From Methylomicrobium agile (GTDB taxonomy: Bacteria; Pseudomonadota; Gammaproteobacteria; Methylococcales; Methylomonadaceae): a stretch of 64,000 nucleotides of DNA. The stretch spans positions 496,001 through 560,000 of the forward strand of contig NZ_JPOJ01000001.1 in assembly GCF_000733855.1 (NCBI RefSeq), read 5' to 3'. Every line of letters begins with the position of its first letter. Position 1 is the first letter of the stretch. Shown one piece after another: positions 1-7,942 of the stretch. A model generated the notes under the pieces. It ran no database searches. It was not told the origin of the DNA and worked only from the letters and a program-made list of their open reading frames with translations. Made by a program: the position numbers and the translations under genes.

Positions 1-95
1 TTGATCAGATCATCAACTGACTTGTCGGCAGGAAAAGCGCCGTTGCAAATGCTGTCGCGCGCCGCTTCATATTCTTTGGAAAAACTGTGTGACAT
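1..95 (-). CDS. Hypothetical protein, 5' end only (runs off the window)
   Basis: Reading leftward on the minus strand, an ATG at 93-95 opens a frame of 31 codons that stays open to the window edge, starting MSHSFSKEYEAARDS. An AT-rich stretch at about 160-215 lies upstream and could hold its promoter. I do not recognise the family. It follows the same direction as the small genes and effectors to its right, so it may belong to the same cargo array. Too little of it is visible to assign a role. Confidence 0.35.
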   Translation of the reverse strand, partial: MSHSFSKEYEAARDSICNGAFPADKSVDDLI

Positions 96-332
96 ATCGG
101 CATCCAAGGCTATCGCATAAATCGTTTACCGTATGAAAACCAGCAAACCCCGTTGTGCGCTTTATTAGTATAAATATATTTCAGTATAAATATTCTTCAT
201 AAAGAAATAAAGGGCTTCCAAGAATTAACTTTCGGCATCCACGGCCGGATGTTCCATTTTGGCGTTCGCCCTGTGATCGTGGAAGAGAGCCAAGCCAGAT
301 GACTGATCTATCGTTGTATTCTCTCAGCACTG

Positions 333-604
333 TTAGCGCATTTTTGATTCGGGTGCATAATCTATTCGGTAGGGGTAAACCTTAACATTTTCAACCAAAT
401 GATCACCTGAACCGCTAAACACCCTCGCGACTGCTTCATCATCCACTTGGATGGAAAGATCGGGTCCAGCGACAAGGTAAAAATTTGTCTCTTGACCACG
501 AGGCAATAATTGTCGGCTCGAGCCGGTATCGAACCCTGGCTGATTGCGTGTTCCGATTTTGCGGAAATGGGCTATGCTAATCTCCGAAAATAAATTTTAT
601 TCAT
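333..604 (-). pseudogene. Small unidentified protein, frameshifted near its start
   Basis: From 335 back to about 596 the minus strand is open with protein-like composition and ends YRIDYAPESKMR, but this frame has no start codon. An ATG at 602-604, overlapping the stop of the gene before it (GATGAATAA), begins MNKIYFRRLA and hits TAG near 570. A single frame change there would join MNKIYFRRLA to HFRKIGTRNQPG and give a protein of about 90 residues. I do not recognise it. The start-stop overlap with the neighbour suggests translational coupling. It may be one more decayed member of the effector/partner region, or the break may be a sequence error. Confidence 0.4.
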
Positions 605-752
605 CGCCATCAAACGCATCATTTAAATACCACACCAATCCATAGAAAAAATGCCATTCGCGACATGTCGATGAAAGGTGGAATACGGTCAATCGGCCAC
701 ACGCTTGACGTTTCCGCATTTCAAGTGATTCACGTATCTTGGAAATTAGCAT
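597..752 (-). CDS. Small hypothetical protein (51 aa)
   Basis: A minus-strand frame from ATG at 750-752 to TAA at 597-599, beginning MLISKIRESLEMRKRQ and ending WYLNDAFDGDE. The frame stays open about 17 codons upstream of this ATG without another ATG, so the true start, or a broken 5' part, is uncertain. Its stop overlaps the ATG of the next small gene, a typical operon arrangement. It is rich in aromatic and charged residues like a real protein, but I do not recognise a family. It could be a fragment of a longer ancestral gene. Confidence 0.35.
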   Translation of the reverse strand: MLISKIRESLEMRKRQACGRLTVFHLSSTCREWHFFYGLVWYLNDAFDGDE

Positions 753-889
753 TGGGTCAAATAATAGCTTCCGCCTACGCTGCGCTTGTAGGGCTCACGA
801 ACGCTGACAAAGCCCCAATATTGAAAACGAGGTAAGTCAGTTTGCCCACCCTACCGGGCTCGCGAGAGTTGAGTTCTGAAACGCCCCTG

Positions 890-1375
890 TTACTCCTGCC
901 GCACTGAGCGATTGGTGATATCAACGATGAATTTTCGCCCCTTCTCATCAACAATTTTTAGTTTTTTGCTAAAAAAGGGTTTTGACATGGATTTAATAAA
1001 GATATCTTGAACATCTTTCTCCATGCCTGGATCATAGGTCACATCATAAATCTTTAATACCCACAGCTCTTTCCCGCTAGCCATCTCAATGGCCGAGATA
1101 TAACCTCCGTTCTGTCATAAACCTCAATCTTTTCCCCAATGAATGACTTCATATCTAATACCCTCTATAATAATGGGCGATACATTAGCCGGTGGAATCC
1201 TATCTGCTTGCATCATCACATTAACCTCTTTTGAATTTTTAGGCGCCATTTTGGCATCTTGTCCTGCATACGCATAGTTCATATGCACACAGATAATTAT
1301 AAGGGCTGTCAATTTTAAAAAGACAGTTTGTCTCATCATAAATGAAGACATAAGAAAAAGCCTCCATCCGAGCAT
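890..1375 (-). pseudogene. Exported partner protein of the M35-like peptidase, broken copy
   Basis: This is a paralogue of the intact lipoprotein gene at 2787-3233. The shared segments are IRYEV in the first half, then QNGG, ELW, YDP, KDVQ and a C-terminal strand pair. A secretion signal is visible if translation starts at 1336 (MRQTVFLKL, hydrophobic core, AYA-G); unlike the paralogue it has no lipobox cysteine. Two TGA codons interrupt the frame at about 1124-1126 and 1112-1114. Reading one base out of phase between them restores KIEVYDQNGG, which aligns with KSRGFDQNGG of the paralogue, so a deletion/insertion pair explains the damage better than two point mutations. It starts one base after the stop of the broken peptidase gene, the same order as the intact pair. 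Confidence 0.65.
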
Positions 1376-1376
1376 A

Positions 1377-2393
1377 TCATTTAAGAAAGCTATTCCTATC
1401 GGACTCGGGCATATAGCCCGCCAAATCTACGGCAAAACAGGCCCAACTATCCGCATTGGTGATCGTTTTTGTATAAGGCAAATTCGACTTATTGGGCTTC
1501 AACCCTTGATGCCTGTATCGATGATCCTCGGTACGAATCTCATGATGTGAGAACTCATGGATAATGGTTCTCGCACAGGTCCACAAATTCCCGCTTCTGT
1601 TCGCCAGGTCGGTAAAAGCGCCTTCAATATAAATAATCGGCCCCCGCCTGGAATCGCTCCCCCCATCAGCGTGTTTCTACGGTCTCGCCAATCGGGATAA
1701 TCCGTAAAAACCAAGGTATTTGAATTACAGCAAACCGCGATTCTCTTGAATCCATCAGACAATTTAGCAATCGCCTCGTTAATTTCGGTGTCGCCGCAAT
1801 CCTCATCCATAAACCAGCGTTTTACAAAACTTTTGGTCGTTTCGTTGTTATCTGCAAGCTTTATCTTGGTATCCTCGGATATCTTGAGCGCCAACGCAAG
1901 CGCCGAACACATGCTGTTCTTGTCAGTCTCGGAGAAAAGCTCCGCCTCCTTGTTCAACTTGGCTATCACGGTTTCTTTATTGCCGGTGATCTCGTCGAAA
2001 ATCCAACCCGCATGCTCACTCGGCGGCGAGTAAATCCAAACGTCTTGTGCCCCGCGTTTTTTAGCTCGGTATAAATGCTTGACGAATTTCAACGTCGCGG
2101 CGCGGTCATTCACTGCCGTCGGGCTGGCGGTATTGTTTGCCGCCTCGTAAATCACGTCACCGCTCGTTTTTCCCGCGCCGAAAAAACGAACGATTGCATA
2201 AGACGTTTGCGAGTAAATTTTATCTCTTACCTTATCGGGAGTTTTAAAGTGGGCAGAACTAAAGCCATCAGGCCCGAACAGACTCGCTATTTGTGCCTCG
2301 TCCTTCAAAAACTTCTGCCAATCAGGAGATGAAAACTCTTTGGTGTCGACTATATTCTTTTGCTTTTTTATAGGCTTCGGTAAATATTTTCAT
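1377..2393 (-). pseudogene. Aspzincin (M35-like) metallopeptidase, broken copy
   Basis: This is a degraded paralogue of the gene at 3230-4249. The C-terminal part has the zinc-peptidase signature HEFSH followed by RTEDHRY, corresponding to the aspzincin HExxH plus TxDxxY pattern, and then NADSWACF. Two frame changes split it. One lies in a run of six C at 1659-1664: adding one base joins the frame ending NTLMGG to SDSRRGPIIYIEGAF, which matches the paralogue. The other lies at about 2340-2385 in an A-rich stretch, where the start MKIFTEAYKK, parallel to MDIFTEVYTK in the paralogue, leaves the main frame. Both fall in homopolymer-like tracts, typical of slippage mutation or of sequencing error. 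As read, no full product is made. Confidence 0.75.
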
Positions 2394-2786
2394 CTTTCAT
2401 ACCTAATCGAATTGTTCAAATGAATATCGTATGCCTGGTTAGACGGGTATTTCTCGAACCGGTTTCCTTCCCCCCGCCTCCTAAAGCGCCGCGCTTGATG
2501 CGCATGCGTTGTTGGCTTGGCAAAACTCGAAAAACCGTTCGTCGTTCCATTGCATCGACAACGGCCAATGCAACACGAACGTACTTAACGTGGCGTTTTC
2601 GTTCGCAATACCGTTTACATCATTCAAATCCATTACCCACATCTACACATCCACCGATCGTTCGCACCGCCTACTTGGCATCATCCACCTGTAAAACTCG
2701 CCGCCGATTCCCGGCAAAGTAGGTCGAGCGGCGTTTCATCGCTCGACACTTCAATCGAAGCCAATGCTGGAAACTGTATCGGTCGA
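2394..2786. other. Intergenic region without a supported gene
   Basis: About 390 bases lie between the broken peptidase gene and the intact lipoprotein gene. A plus-strand frame of 100 codons exists here but is arginine- and proline-rich and has no family resemblance or convincing ribosome binding site. I see no hairpin or repeat. The stretch may be a scar between the two tandem effector-partner units. Confidence 0.4.
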
Positions 2787-3233
2787 TTATTTTTCTTCCG
2801 TGACGTCCCGTGTCCTCAGGTCGAGCAAGTAGATTTTATGCGCTTCGTTTTCGATGCGTAACTGACTTTTATCCGGGCTGGCAGTCATGTCGGTGATATG
2901 GACCTCCTGCACATCCTTCTCTTCGTTGGGGTCGTAGACCGTTCGATAGACAACCAGGGTCCATAATTCTTCGTTTTTGGTCATATCGATGGCGGCGATG
3001 ACACCGCCATTCTGATCGAAGCCGCGTGACTTCGCACCGCGCACGACTTCGTAGCGGATGTGATCGATCTCTACTGGATCAACAGGCTTCGGTGCCTTTC
3101 GTTTGGCTTTTTCTTCCATAGGGACTACCTCTTTGGGCTGTGTTTGGGGAATAGGATCATTGGCGCAGGCGGACAAAGCCATTGACAACATACCAACGCC
3201 GCAGCAAATGCGAATAAAATCGACCGCGTTCAT
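2787..3233 (-). CDS. Lipoprotein paired with the M35-like peptidase; candidate immunity protein
   Basis: A 148-residue protein with a short hydrophobic N-terminus ending in a lipobox (LSAC), so it is predicted to be a lipid-anchored envelope protein. A proline/lysine-rich linker (about 30-52) leads to a compact domain (about 55-148) with IDHIRYEV, ELWTLVV and VYDPNEEKDVQ. I do not recognise the domain. Its start overlaps the stop of the M35-like peptidase gene by four bases (ATGA), so the two are probably translationally coupled. The broken copy at 890-1375 repeats the same order beside its own peptidase. A periplasm-facing lipoprotein coupled to a candidate T6SS peptidase suggests self-protection, but that role is inference; a secretion or folding helper is the alternative. 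Confidence 0.7.
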   Translation of the reverse strand: MNAVDFIRICCGVGMLSMALSACANDPIPQTQPKEVVPMEEKAKRKAPKPVDPVEIDHIRYEVVRGAKSRGFDQNGGVIAAIDMTKNEELWTLVVYRTVYDPNEEKDVQEVHITDMTASPDKSQLRIENEAHKIYLLDLRTRDVTEEK

Positions 3234-4249
3234 TTCAAAACGTTTTTAACGGTGGCCTCGGACAGGACGCCAACTAAATCTGCGCCAAAATACGCCCAAC
3301 TGTCGGCATTTTTGATTGCATTTGCCGGACTGATACCGCTGCCCGGTTTGAGACCGTCATAGTCGTATCTTATGTCGTCGGTATGGACTTTTTTATGCGA
3401 CAACTCATGCACCACCGTCAACGCACACAGCCATAGTTTCGGGATGTTACCGAAAAAGGTACGCTTTCCTGCGTCCAGGAAAGCCTGAAAAATGTAGATG
3501 ACCGGCAGAGTGTCGTCCGCGCGGACCGACGCAAAAGTCGTATCGTTCCAGTCCTTATCGGCCCGCTTATGAGGCCTGTCTGAAAAAATAACGGTCGTGG
3601 AGTTGCAGACCGCTTCGATTTTTTTATAGCCGTCCAGCAAAACGGCCGCGGTGGCTTTGACTTCCTGTTCAGTTGCACTGTCGGTATGAAACCAACGCTT
3701 GACGACAGCCAGTGTGCTTGCGTCTGCGGTGCCCAGTTTGATCACGATATCCATAGACCATTTGCGCGCCAGTTGCAATGCATCGGACATCATTTTGCGA
3801 CGAGAAGCGCCGAAGGTTTCCTCCTCTTCCGCCAACATCGTTTCGACGTTTTTTAGCTGCTTTCCATCGAACTGGTCAAACGCCCATTGGGTGTAAGTCT
3901 TGGGATGGTCAACCACCCAAATGCTTTGGTTACCTTTTTTGGCTACAAAATACACATGCTTAAACGTTTTAAGCGTGGCCGCCCGGTTCTGGAAACCCGT
4001 CGTGCTGGACTTGGCGGCTTTCAAAATTTCACCCGCATGGGCGCTGCCGGGATTGAAGAGATCGAAAATACCCGCCGCGCTTTCGATTTTTTTCCGGGCT
4101 TTGCTCAAAGCCTCGCTCTTTGCCGCGTTTGGGCCGGTATCGACACATAACGCTTTCAGCTCCGCCTCGATATCGGACCAACTGCTATCGAGGGACTTGG
4201 TTTTCAAGATATCGATTATCTTGGTGTATACCTCGGTAAAGATATCCAT
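3230..4249 (-). CDS. Aspzincin (M35-like) metallopeptidase; candidate T6SS effector
   Basis: A 339-residue protein without a signal peptide. Near the C-terminus (about 281-285) it has HELSH, followed by HTDDIRYDYDG and then NADSWAYF (about 314-321). HExxH supplies two zinc ligands and the catalytic Glu; the following TxDxxY supplies the Asp ligand typical of family M35 (deuterolysin, Lys-N). The N-terminal 200 residues are helical and of unknown role. I chose the ATG at 4247-4249 because GGAGG lies five bases upstream and the paralogue starts at the matching position; a start 16 codons earlier has no such support. Downstream it is coupled to a lipoprotein. With no export signal and a location beside tssH, delivery by the T6SS is plausible but unproven. 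Confidence 0.75.
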   Translation of the reverse strand: MDIFTEVYTKIIDILKTKSLDSSWSDIEAELKALCVDTGPNAAKSEALSKARKKIESAAGIFDLFNPGSAHAGEILKAAKSSTTGFQNRAATLKTFKHVYFVAKKGNQSIWVVDHPKTYTQWAFDQFDGKQLKNVETMLAEEEETFGASRRKMMSDALQLARKWSMDIVIKLGTADASTLAVVKRWFHTDSATEQEVKATAAVLLDGYKKIEAVCNSTTVIFSDRPHKRADKDWNDTTFASVRADDTLPVIYIFQAFLDAGKRTFFGNIPKLWLCALTVVHELSHKKVHTDDIRYDYDGLKPGSGISPANAIKNADSWAYFGADLVGVLSEATVKNVLK

Positions 4250-4348
4250 AACGCCTCCGATTTTAAATGGTTTAAAAAAGTGAATATTTTCCAGCAAAAT
4301 CGATAATAATGCGATTCAACTCCATGATCCATACTCATGCGCGTTTCG

Positions 4349-4851
4349 TCATCCGTACCACGCCTGAAGCGCCCAACGCGCCTTATGCAGTTTTTCGCGA
4401 AGTTGAGACGCGGTAGCCCACTCCACATCGACGGTTCCGACTTCAAATTGATTGTAAGGGTTGTAAATCTTGAATTTTTTCATTTTGGCCTCGAAGCCCA
4501 CTATCAGCAAGGCATGCCCCGAAGAACCGTAATCCCAGGTAAAAAACAAGGGACCGTAGCCTTTCAACACATAAACGAGCTGTTCGTCGTCCCACGCTTT
4601 GACCAAACGACCTTCCCAACCGCACATTCTCAGCGCGGAACCTGCAACCGGCCATTCTTCAATATAGATGCCACGCTTGCATAATTCCTTGTAATCCAAA
4701 CCGGCAGCAGTCAATTTACCGGGAATCGTCGATTCGTCCTTGCCGGCCATTTGTAAATCATACGGTAACACGAAAGCCAACACGTTGCCGTATTGTACTG
4801 ACCGTAGCCTTCTTTCTTCAGTTTACCCTCGTGGTTGACATCGATTAGCAT
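4349..4851 (-). pseudogene. Papain-like cysteine protease (AvrRpt2/C39-like), frameshifted
   Basis: The ATG at 4849-4851 begins MLIDVNHEGK and reaches QYNTATCWLSCYRM, the Gln/Cys active-site block of papain-fold proteases (Cys at about residue 24). The frame is then lost around 4745-4750. The next frame carries on with AGKDESTIPGKL, and later GHALLIVGF with the catalytic His and YNPYN with the Asn/Asp partner. Inserting one base after YKW restores a protein of about 167 residues with the full Cys-His-Asn set. Similar short proteases occur as T6SS and type III effectors. It sits just upstream of the intact M35-like gene on the same strand. As read it is broken, unless the missing base is a sequencing error. 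Confidence 0.65.
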
Positions 4852-5118
4852 GCTTGCCCTCTTATTTACAGTCGTTTATATCTACAAAAAAAGCCATCGG
4901 ATGAACGATAGCGAAGCGCATCGATCGCGAACGATGCGCCTCCTTACGTCGGCACATTCTGTGGCGCGGCTTATGGTCTTACAAATAGCCGAGTAGATCG
5001 GGCAGCGCTTTTCTGCCCGACATTTCAGAGCCCGGAAGCATTGAAACATCGGGCTACCCAGCTGAGTTATACTAAAAGTGCGGGTACTTTTAAGAATTTG
5101 TTGGTCGAGATTGGCGCG

Positions 5119-5301
5119 ATGGATCCGGTGACTCTCGTTATTGATTCTGAGGTGATGGATAATTTCTTTCATATCGATCGGCATGCAAATTGGTGGACGA
5201 TGCAAGACGATCTGATCAAGACACTGGCTGCGAAATATCCTCAATTTCGAGACCACATTCAAACCAAAATTAAGCATTTGGCAGGGAGAGAATATGATTG
5301 A
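5119..5301 (+). CDS. Hypothetical protein (60 aa)
   Basis: This starts at ATG 5119 (MDPVTLVIDSEVMDNFF) and ends GREYD; the frame is open further upstream, but only with rarer start codons. A TATACT element near 5069-5074 could be a -10 box. The last bases overlap the start of the next gene (ATATGATTGA), so the two form a small plus-strand operon opposed to the surrounding minus-strand effectors. It is acidic with many aromatic residues. I do not recognise it. A small two-gene unit amid effector genes could be a toxin-antitoxin or immunity pair, but nothing in the sequence proves that. Confidence 0.45.
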   Translation: MDPVTLVIDSEVMDNFFHIDRHANWWTMQDDLIKTLAAKYPQFRDHIQTKIKHLAGREYD

Positions 5302-5578
5302 GTCTATTTTTGATGCTCCGCATCATGCTACCCAAGAAGAGTTTTTCATTTTGTTTCGTGATGCGTTTTCATCACGGCAAGATTATGAACAGCATAGTTC
5401 GCGGCATCATGATAATAGACTGCTTCATTTATGGGAGCTTTATCAGTTGCGAAGCGACAAGGCCGGTATGGCGGCCCAAGAAGCGCGTTTAGACGATCCT
5501 CATTATCTTGATGAGATCAAATATCGTGATACGTTTGTGGATATAAAAACACTCGGAATTTTGGATCAAACAAGCTGA
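5294..5578 (+). CDS. Hypothetical protein (94 aa)
   Basis: Begins MIESIFDAPHHATQEEFF inside the end of the preceding small gene, with GGGAGAG upstream as a good ribosome binding site. The product is acidic, rich in His, Asp and Leu, and predicted to be mostly helical with no signal or membrane segment. I do not recognise the family. It is coupled to the 60-residue protein before it. Downstream is a long pyrimidine-rich stretch and then the IS5-family element. Confidence 0.5.
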   Translation: MIESIFDAPHHATQEEFFILFRDAFSSRQDYEQHSSRHHDNRLLHLWELYQLRSDKAGMAAQEARLDDPHYLDEIKYRDTFVDIKTLGILDQTS

Positions 5579-5741
5579 TTTTTTTATTTTCGCTCTGCGG
5601 AAATTATTTTTATTTTTTGTTCCGTTTTATCCCTCTTCATTTCGTTTCATTTCCATTTATCTCGCTTTTCCCCTTTCATTTATCTAATTTCTATTCACTT
5701 AGCTGTTGATTTAGGGCTACCGCCGTGTGTAGGCAATGCCG
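5579..5741. other. Pyrimidine-rich (T/C) intergenic tract
   Basis: From about 5579 to 5700 the plus strand is almost entirely T and C, with short runs of T, unlike any other part of the window. It holds no gene. It follows the stop codon of the small operon and may act in transcript release, or it may simply be low-complexity filler beside the insertion sequence that begins at 5746. Confidence 0.5.
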
Positions 5742-5745
5742 TTAA

Positions 5746-6928
5746 GGAAACTCTGATTAAGTAGCTTTTATCGCTAGAACCGGTCAATCGGCGTGGGCGG
5801 CTGGCCGAAAAATCGTCCGATTTTCGACGAGAAGCGGCCTATGAGAGGCCGTTTTCGTCCTTCGCCCCCGGGGTTTCCAGGACGCAGGACGGACGTCTCC
5901 TCTAGGCCGGCATCAACGCCTGCCGGATGTGGTAAAGATTACCGAGGGCAAACAGCAAGTAGAGTTGCTGCGCGTTCTTGAAAAGTCCCCGGTAGCGCAC
6001 TTTGGTATAACCGAATTGGCGCTTGACGATCCGGAACGGGTGTTCGACCGCGGACCGCAGCGAAGCCAACATGCGGTTGCAAAGGGCTTGCTCCGCCGGC
6101 AACTCTTCGCCCTTCCGGCGCTTGAACGGAAAAGCCCAGACTGGCTCGCCTTCCTGACGTTCCGCCGCCAGATTGCGATCCTTGCGCGTATAGGCCCGGT
6201 CGCCCAGCACGACCTGTTCATCGCCGTGCAGCAACGCATCGGTCATCACCCCGTCCGCCACTTTCGCAGTAGTGATCTCGACGGTGTGCACCAGCCCCGA
6301 TGCGGCATCGACCCCAATGTGCGCTTTCATGCCAAAGTGATAGTTGTTGCCTTTCTTGGTGGAACTCATCTCGCCATCCCGTTTGCGATCGCGGTTCTTG
6401 GTCGAGGGCGGGGCGGCAATCAAGGTGGCATCCACGATCGTCCCTTGCCGCAGCAACAAGCCTTTGTCGGCTAACAATGCCGCCGTTTCATCGAACAGCG
6501 TTTGTGCCAACTGATGGCGTTCCAACAGGCGCCGAAACTTGAGGATCGTCGTCTCATCCGGCATCGCCTCTTCACCGGCATCGAGCCCGGCAAATTCGCG
6601 CAACAAGGGCATGTCGTGCAAGGCCTCCTCCATCGCCGGATCAGAATAGCCGAACCACTGCTGCATCAGGTGGATACGCAACATCGTCGCCAAAGCAAAG
6701 GGACGCCGGCCTCGGCCCGCCATCGGATAGTGCGGCGCAATCCGACGCGTCCACAACGCCCACGGTACCACCTGTTCCATCTCCTGGAGGAATTGTTGGC
6801 GTCGGGTCTGCTTCGGCTTCTTCACGAACAGCGGGGCACTGAGTCCGAGTTGTTTCATCTGCGGCGTCCTCTCGATAAGGGTGGCTGCGGATATTTTATC
6901 GCAGCAACAGAACTTATTCAGAGTTTCC
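5746..6928 (-). mobile_element. Complete IS5-family insertion sequence
   Basis: The element is 1183 bases long. Its terminal inverted repeats read GGAAACTCTGATTAAG at the left and, reversed, GGAAACTCTGAATAAG at the right. It is flanked by a four-base direct repeat TTAA at 5742-5745 and 6929-6932, the target duplication expected for the IS5 group. It contains one intact minus-strand transposase. The clean ends, duplication and intact gene suggest a relatively recent, possibly still active insertion between the candidate effector genes. Confidence 0.9.
5902..6858 (-). CDS. IS5-family DDE transposase
   Basis: A 318-residue transposase filling most of the IS. Features visible are the N-terminal block MLRIHLMQQWFGYSDPAME, the DATLIAAP segment with the first catalytic Asp, GDRAYTRKD with the second, and the C-terminal VEHPFRIVKRQFG with the catalytic Glu, all typical of the IS5 group. 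Length is normal for the family. It has no frame break. It catalyses cut-and-paste movement of its own element and has no role in neighbouring functions except through insertion effects. Confidence 0.93.
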   Translation of the reverse strand: MKQLGLSAPLFVKKPKQTRRQQFLQEMEQVVPWALWTRRIAPHYPMAGRGRRPFALATMLRIHLMQQWFGYSDPAMEEALHDMPLLREFAGLDAGEEAMPDETTILKFRRLLERHQLAQTLFDETAALLADKGLLLRQGTIVDATLIAAPPSTKNRDRKRDGEMSSTKKGNNYHFGMKAHIGVDAASGLVHTVEITTAKVADGVMTDALLHGDEQVVLGDRAYTRKDRNLAAERQEGEPVWAFPFKRRKGEELPAEQALCNRMLASLRSAVEHPFRIVKRQFGYTKVRYRGLFKNAQQLYLLFALGNLYHIRQALMPA

Positions 6929-7025
6929 TTAAGTTAATGAGCTGTAGGCCGGGCATGTTTTTGACGCCAGCGGTCTCCATCCAGCTTCAAAATTGCGGTC
7001 ATCTTATCAGCCTTCCTGATCGTCG

Positions 7026-7061
7026 GACGGCGATAAAACTGTCGCCGTCATTCGGTTTTTT
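7026..7061 (+). terminator. Hairpin followed by a T run
   Basis: A perfect eight-base stem GACGGCGA (7026-7033) pairs with TCGCCGTC (7042-7049), and a run of six T follows at 7056-7061. It has the form of a Rho-independent terminator for plus-strand transcription, although the T run begins several bases after the stem. The adjacent M35-like gene ends just to the right on the minus strand, so it may also act as a weak convergent stop. Confidence 0.4.
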
Positions 7062-7078
7062 GCTCGCGTTTTCAGCGC

Positions 7079-7783
7079 TTAATGGTCGCCGTTCGCGTCA
7101 AGCGTAGCCCAAGTCTGCACTTGCTTGGCGTGAATCGACAGGGCCGCATAAGCAAAGCTGTCAGCGTTACGCACCGACTCATCCGGCGTCATCGTGGCGT
7201 AGCCGCCTTCATGACCGTAAAAGACGTCGTCGGTATGCCAGTATGAATGGGTCGCTTCGTGGATAATCAGACGCGCCAGCCCGCGACTGGAATATTGCTT
7301 CGCCAGATCGAACGCCACGTGCACCGGCCCGGCAAGCTCAAGGAAGAGCGCTTTCCGGGTGCTCACGTAGCCTTCGATGTAAGGCATGTCAATCACGTCT
7401 TGCGCGCTGAGCGGAGAGCCACCCATAGTTTTGCGGTTGCCTCCGTCTATGTCGAGCAGATACATGCCCGTGTTGATGTGAAATGAAGTCGACAACATGC
7501 ACGCCCTGATCTTGTTCAGGTAGCGCAGCCGCTGAAACTTGGTTTCACCCGGCTGTCCCAAATGGAAGTGTTCGGTTACGATATCCGTCAAATAGGTTTC
7601 AGGACGCTGAAAGAACACCACGCGATCCATCTTCCAGACGGTGGCGCGCATGATCTCGGCCGATAACTTCACGGCCTCCACCAGCTTCTTCTTGGTAGCT
7701 TTGTCGGGCTTATTCTGGTCGCTGTATTTGATCAACAGACAAGGGTGAACCAGTTCCTTCTTGTTCAGATGCTTCTTGGCCAT
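7079..7783 (-). CDS. M35-like metallopeptidase-domain protein; candidate T6SS effector
   Basis: A 234-residue protein with HEATH at about 175-179, then WHTDDVFYGHEGG and NADSFAYAALS. The spacing and the TDDxxYG block match the aspzincin (M35) zinc site, here even closer to the family pattern than in the copies at 1.4-4.2 kb. The N-terminal domain is unrelated to theirs (KKHLNKKELVHPCLLIKYSD). No signal peptide is seen. AGAGGAG lies eight bases before the ATG. It is the first gene downstream of the T6SS ATPase gene tssH on the same strand, a usual place for cargo genes. No partner lipoprotein follows; the space is occupied by the IS5-family element, which may have removed one. Confidence 0.7.
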   Translation of the reverse strand: MAKKHLNKKELVHPCLLIKYSDQNKPDKATKKKLVEAVKLSAEIMRATVWKMDRVVFFQRPETYLTDIVTEHFHLGQPGETKFQRLRYLNKIRACMLSTSFHINTGMYLLDIDGGNRKTMGGSPLSAQDVIDMPYIEGYVSTRKALFLELAGPVHVAFDLAKQYSSRGLARLIIHEATHSYWHTDDVFYGHEGGYATMTPDESVRNADSFAYAALSIHAKQVQTWATLDANGDH

Positions 7784-7942
7784 TCGATGACTCCTCTGTG
7801 CGTTTCGGTTATGTATGATGTGGTTTCGGGAAGCGCCGATGCAAAACCGGCAGGTTCGGTTCTTACCATTCCAAAACTCGAACCCACCCTTGATTATTCG
7901 TCAGCTCTTGGTGCGAATCCATTCGATTAAGAATCGTTTTCT

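Noticed and set aside
1112-1126. TGA recoding (selenocysteine or tryptophan) in the broken partner gene
   Set aside because: A two-indel explanation restores similarity to the paralogue, no SECIS-like hairpin is evident, and TGA is used as an ordinary stop elsewhere in the window.
2420-2722. A 100-codon plus-strand gene between the two effector-partner units
   Set aside because: Arg/Pro/Thr-rich composition, no ribosome binding site and no family resemblance.
6934-7002. A 22-codon minus-strand frame interrupted by the IS5-family element
   Set aside because: It starts plausibly (MTAILKLDGDRW) but ends just before the IS boundary, and no continuation across the empty site is convincing.
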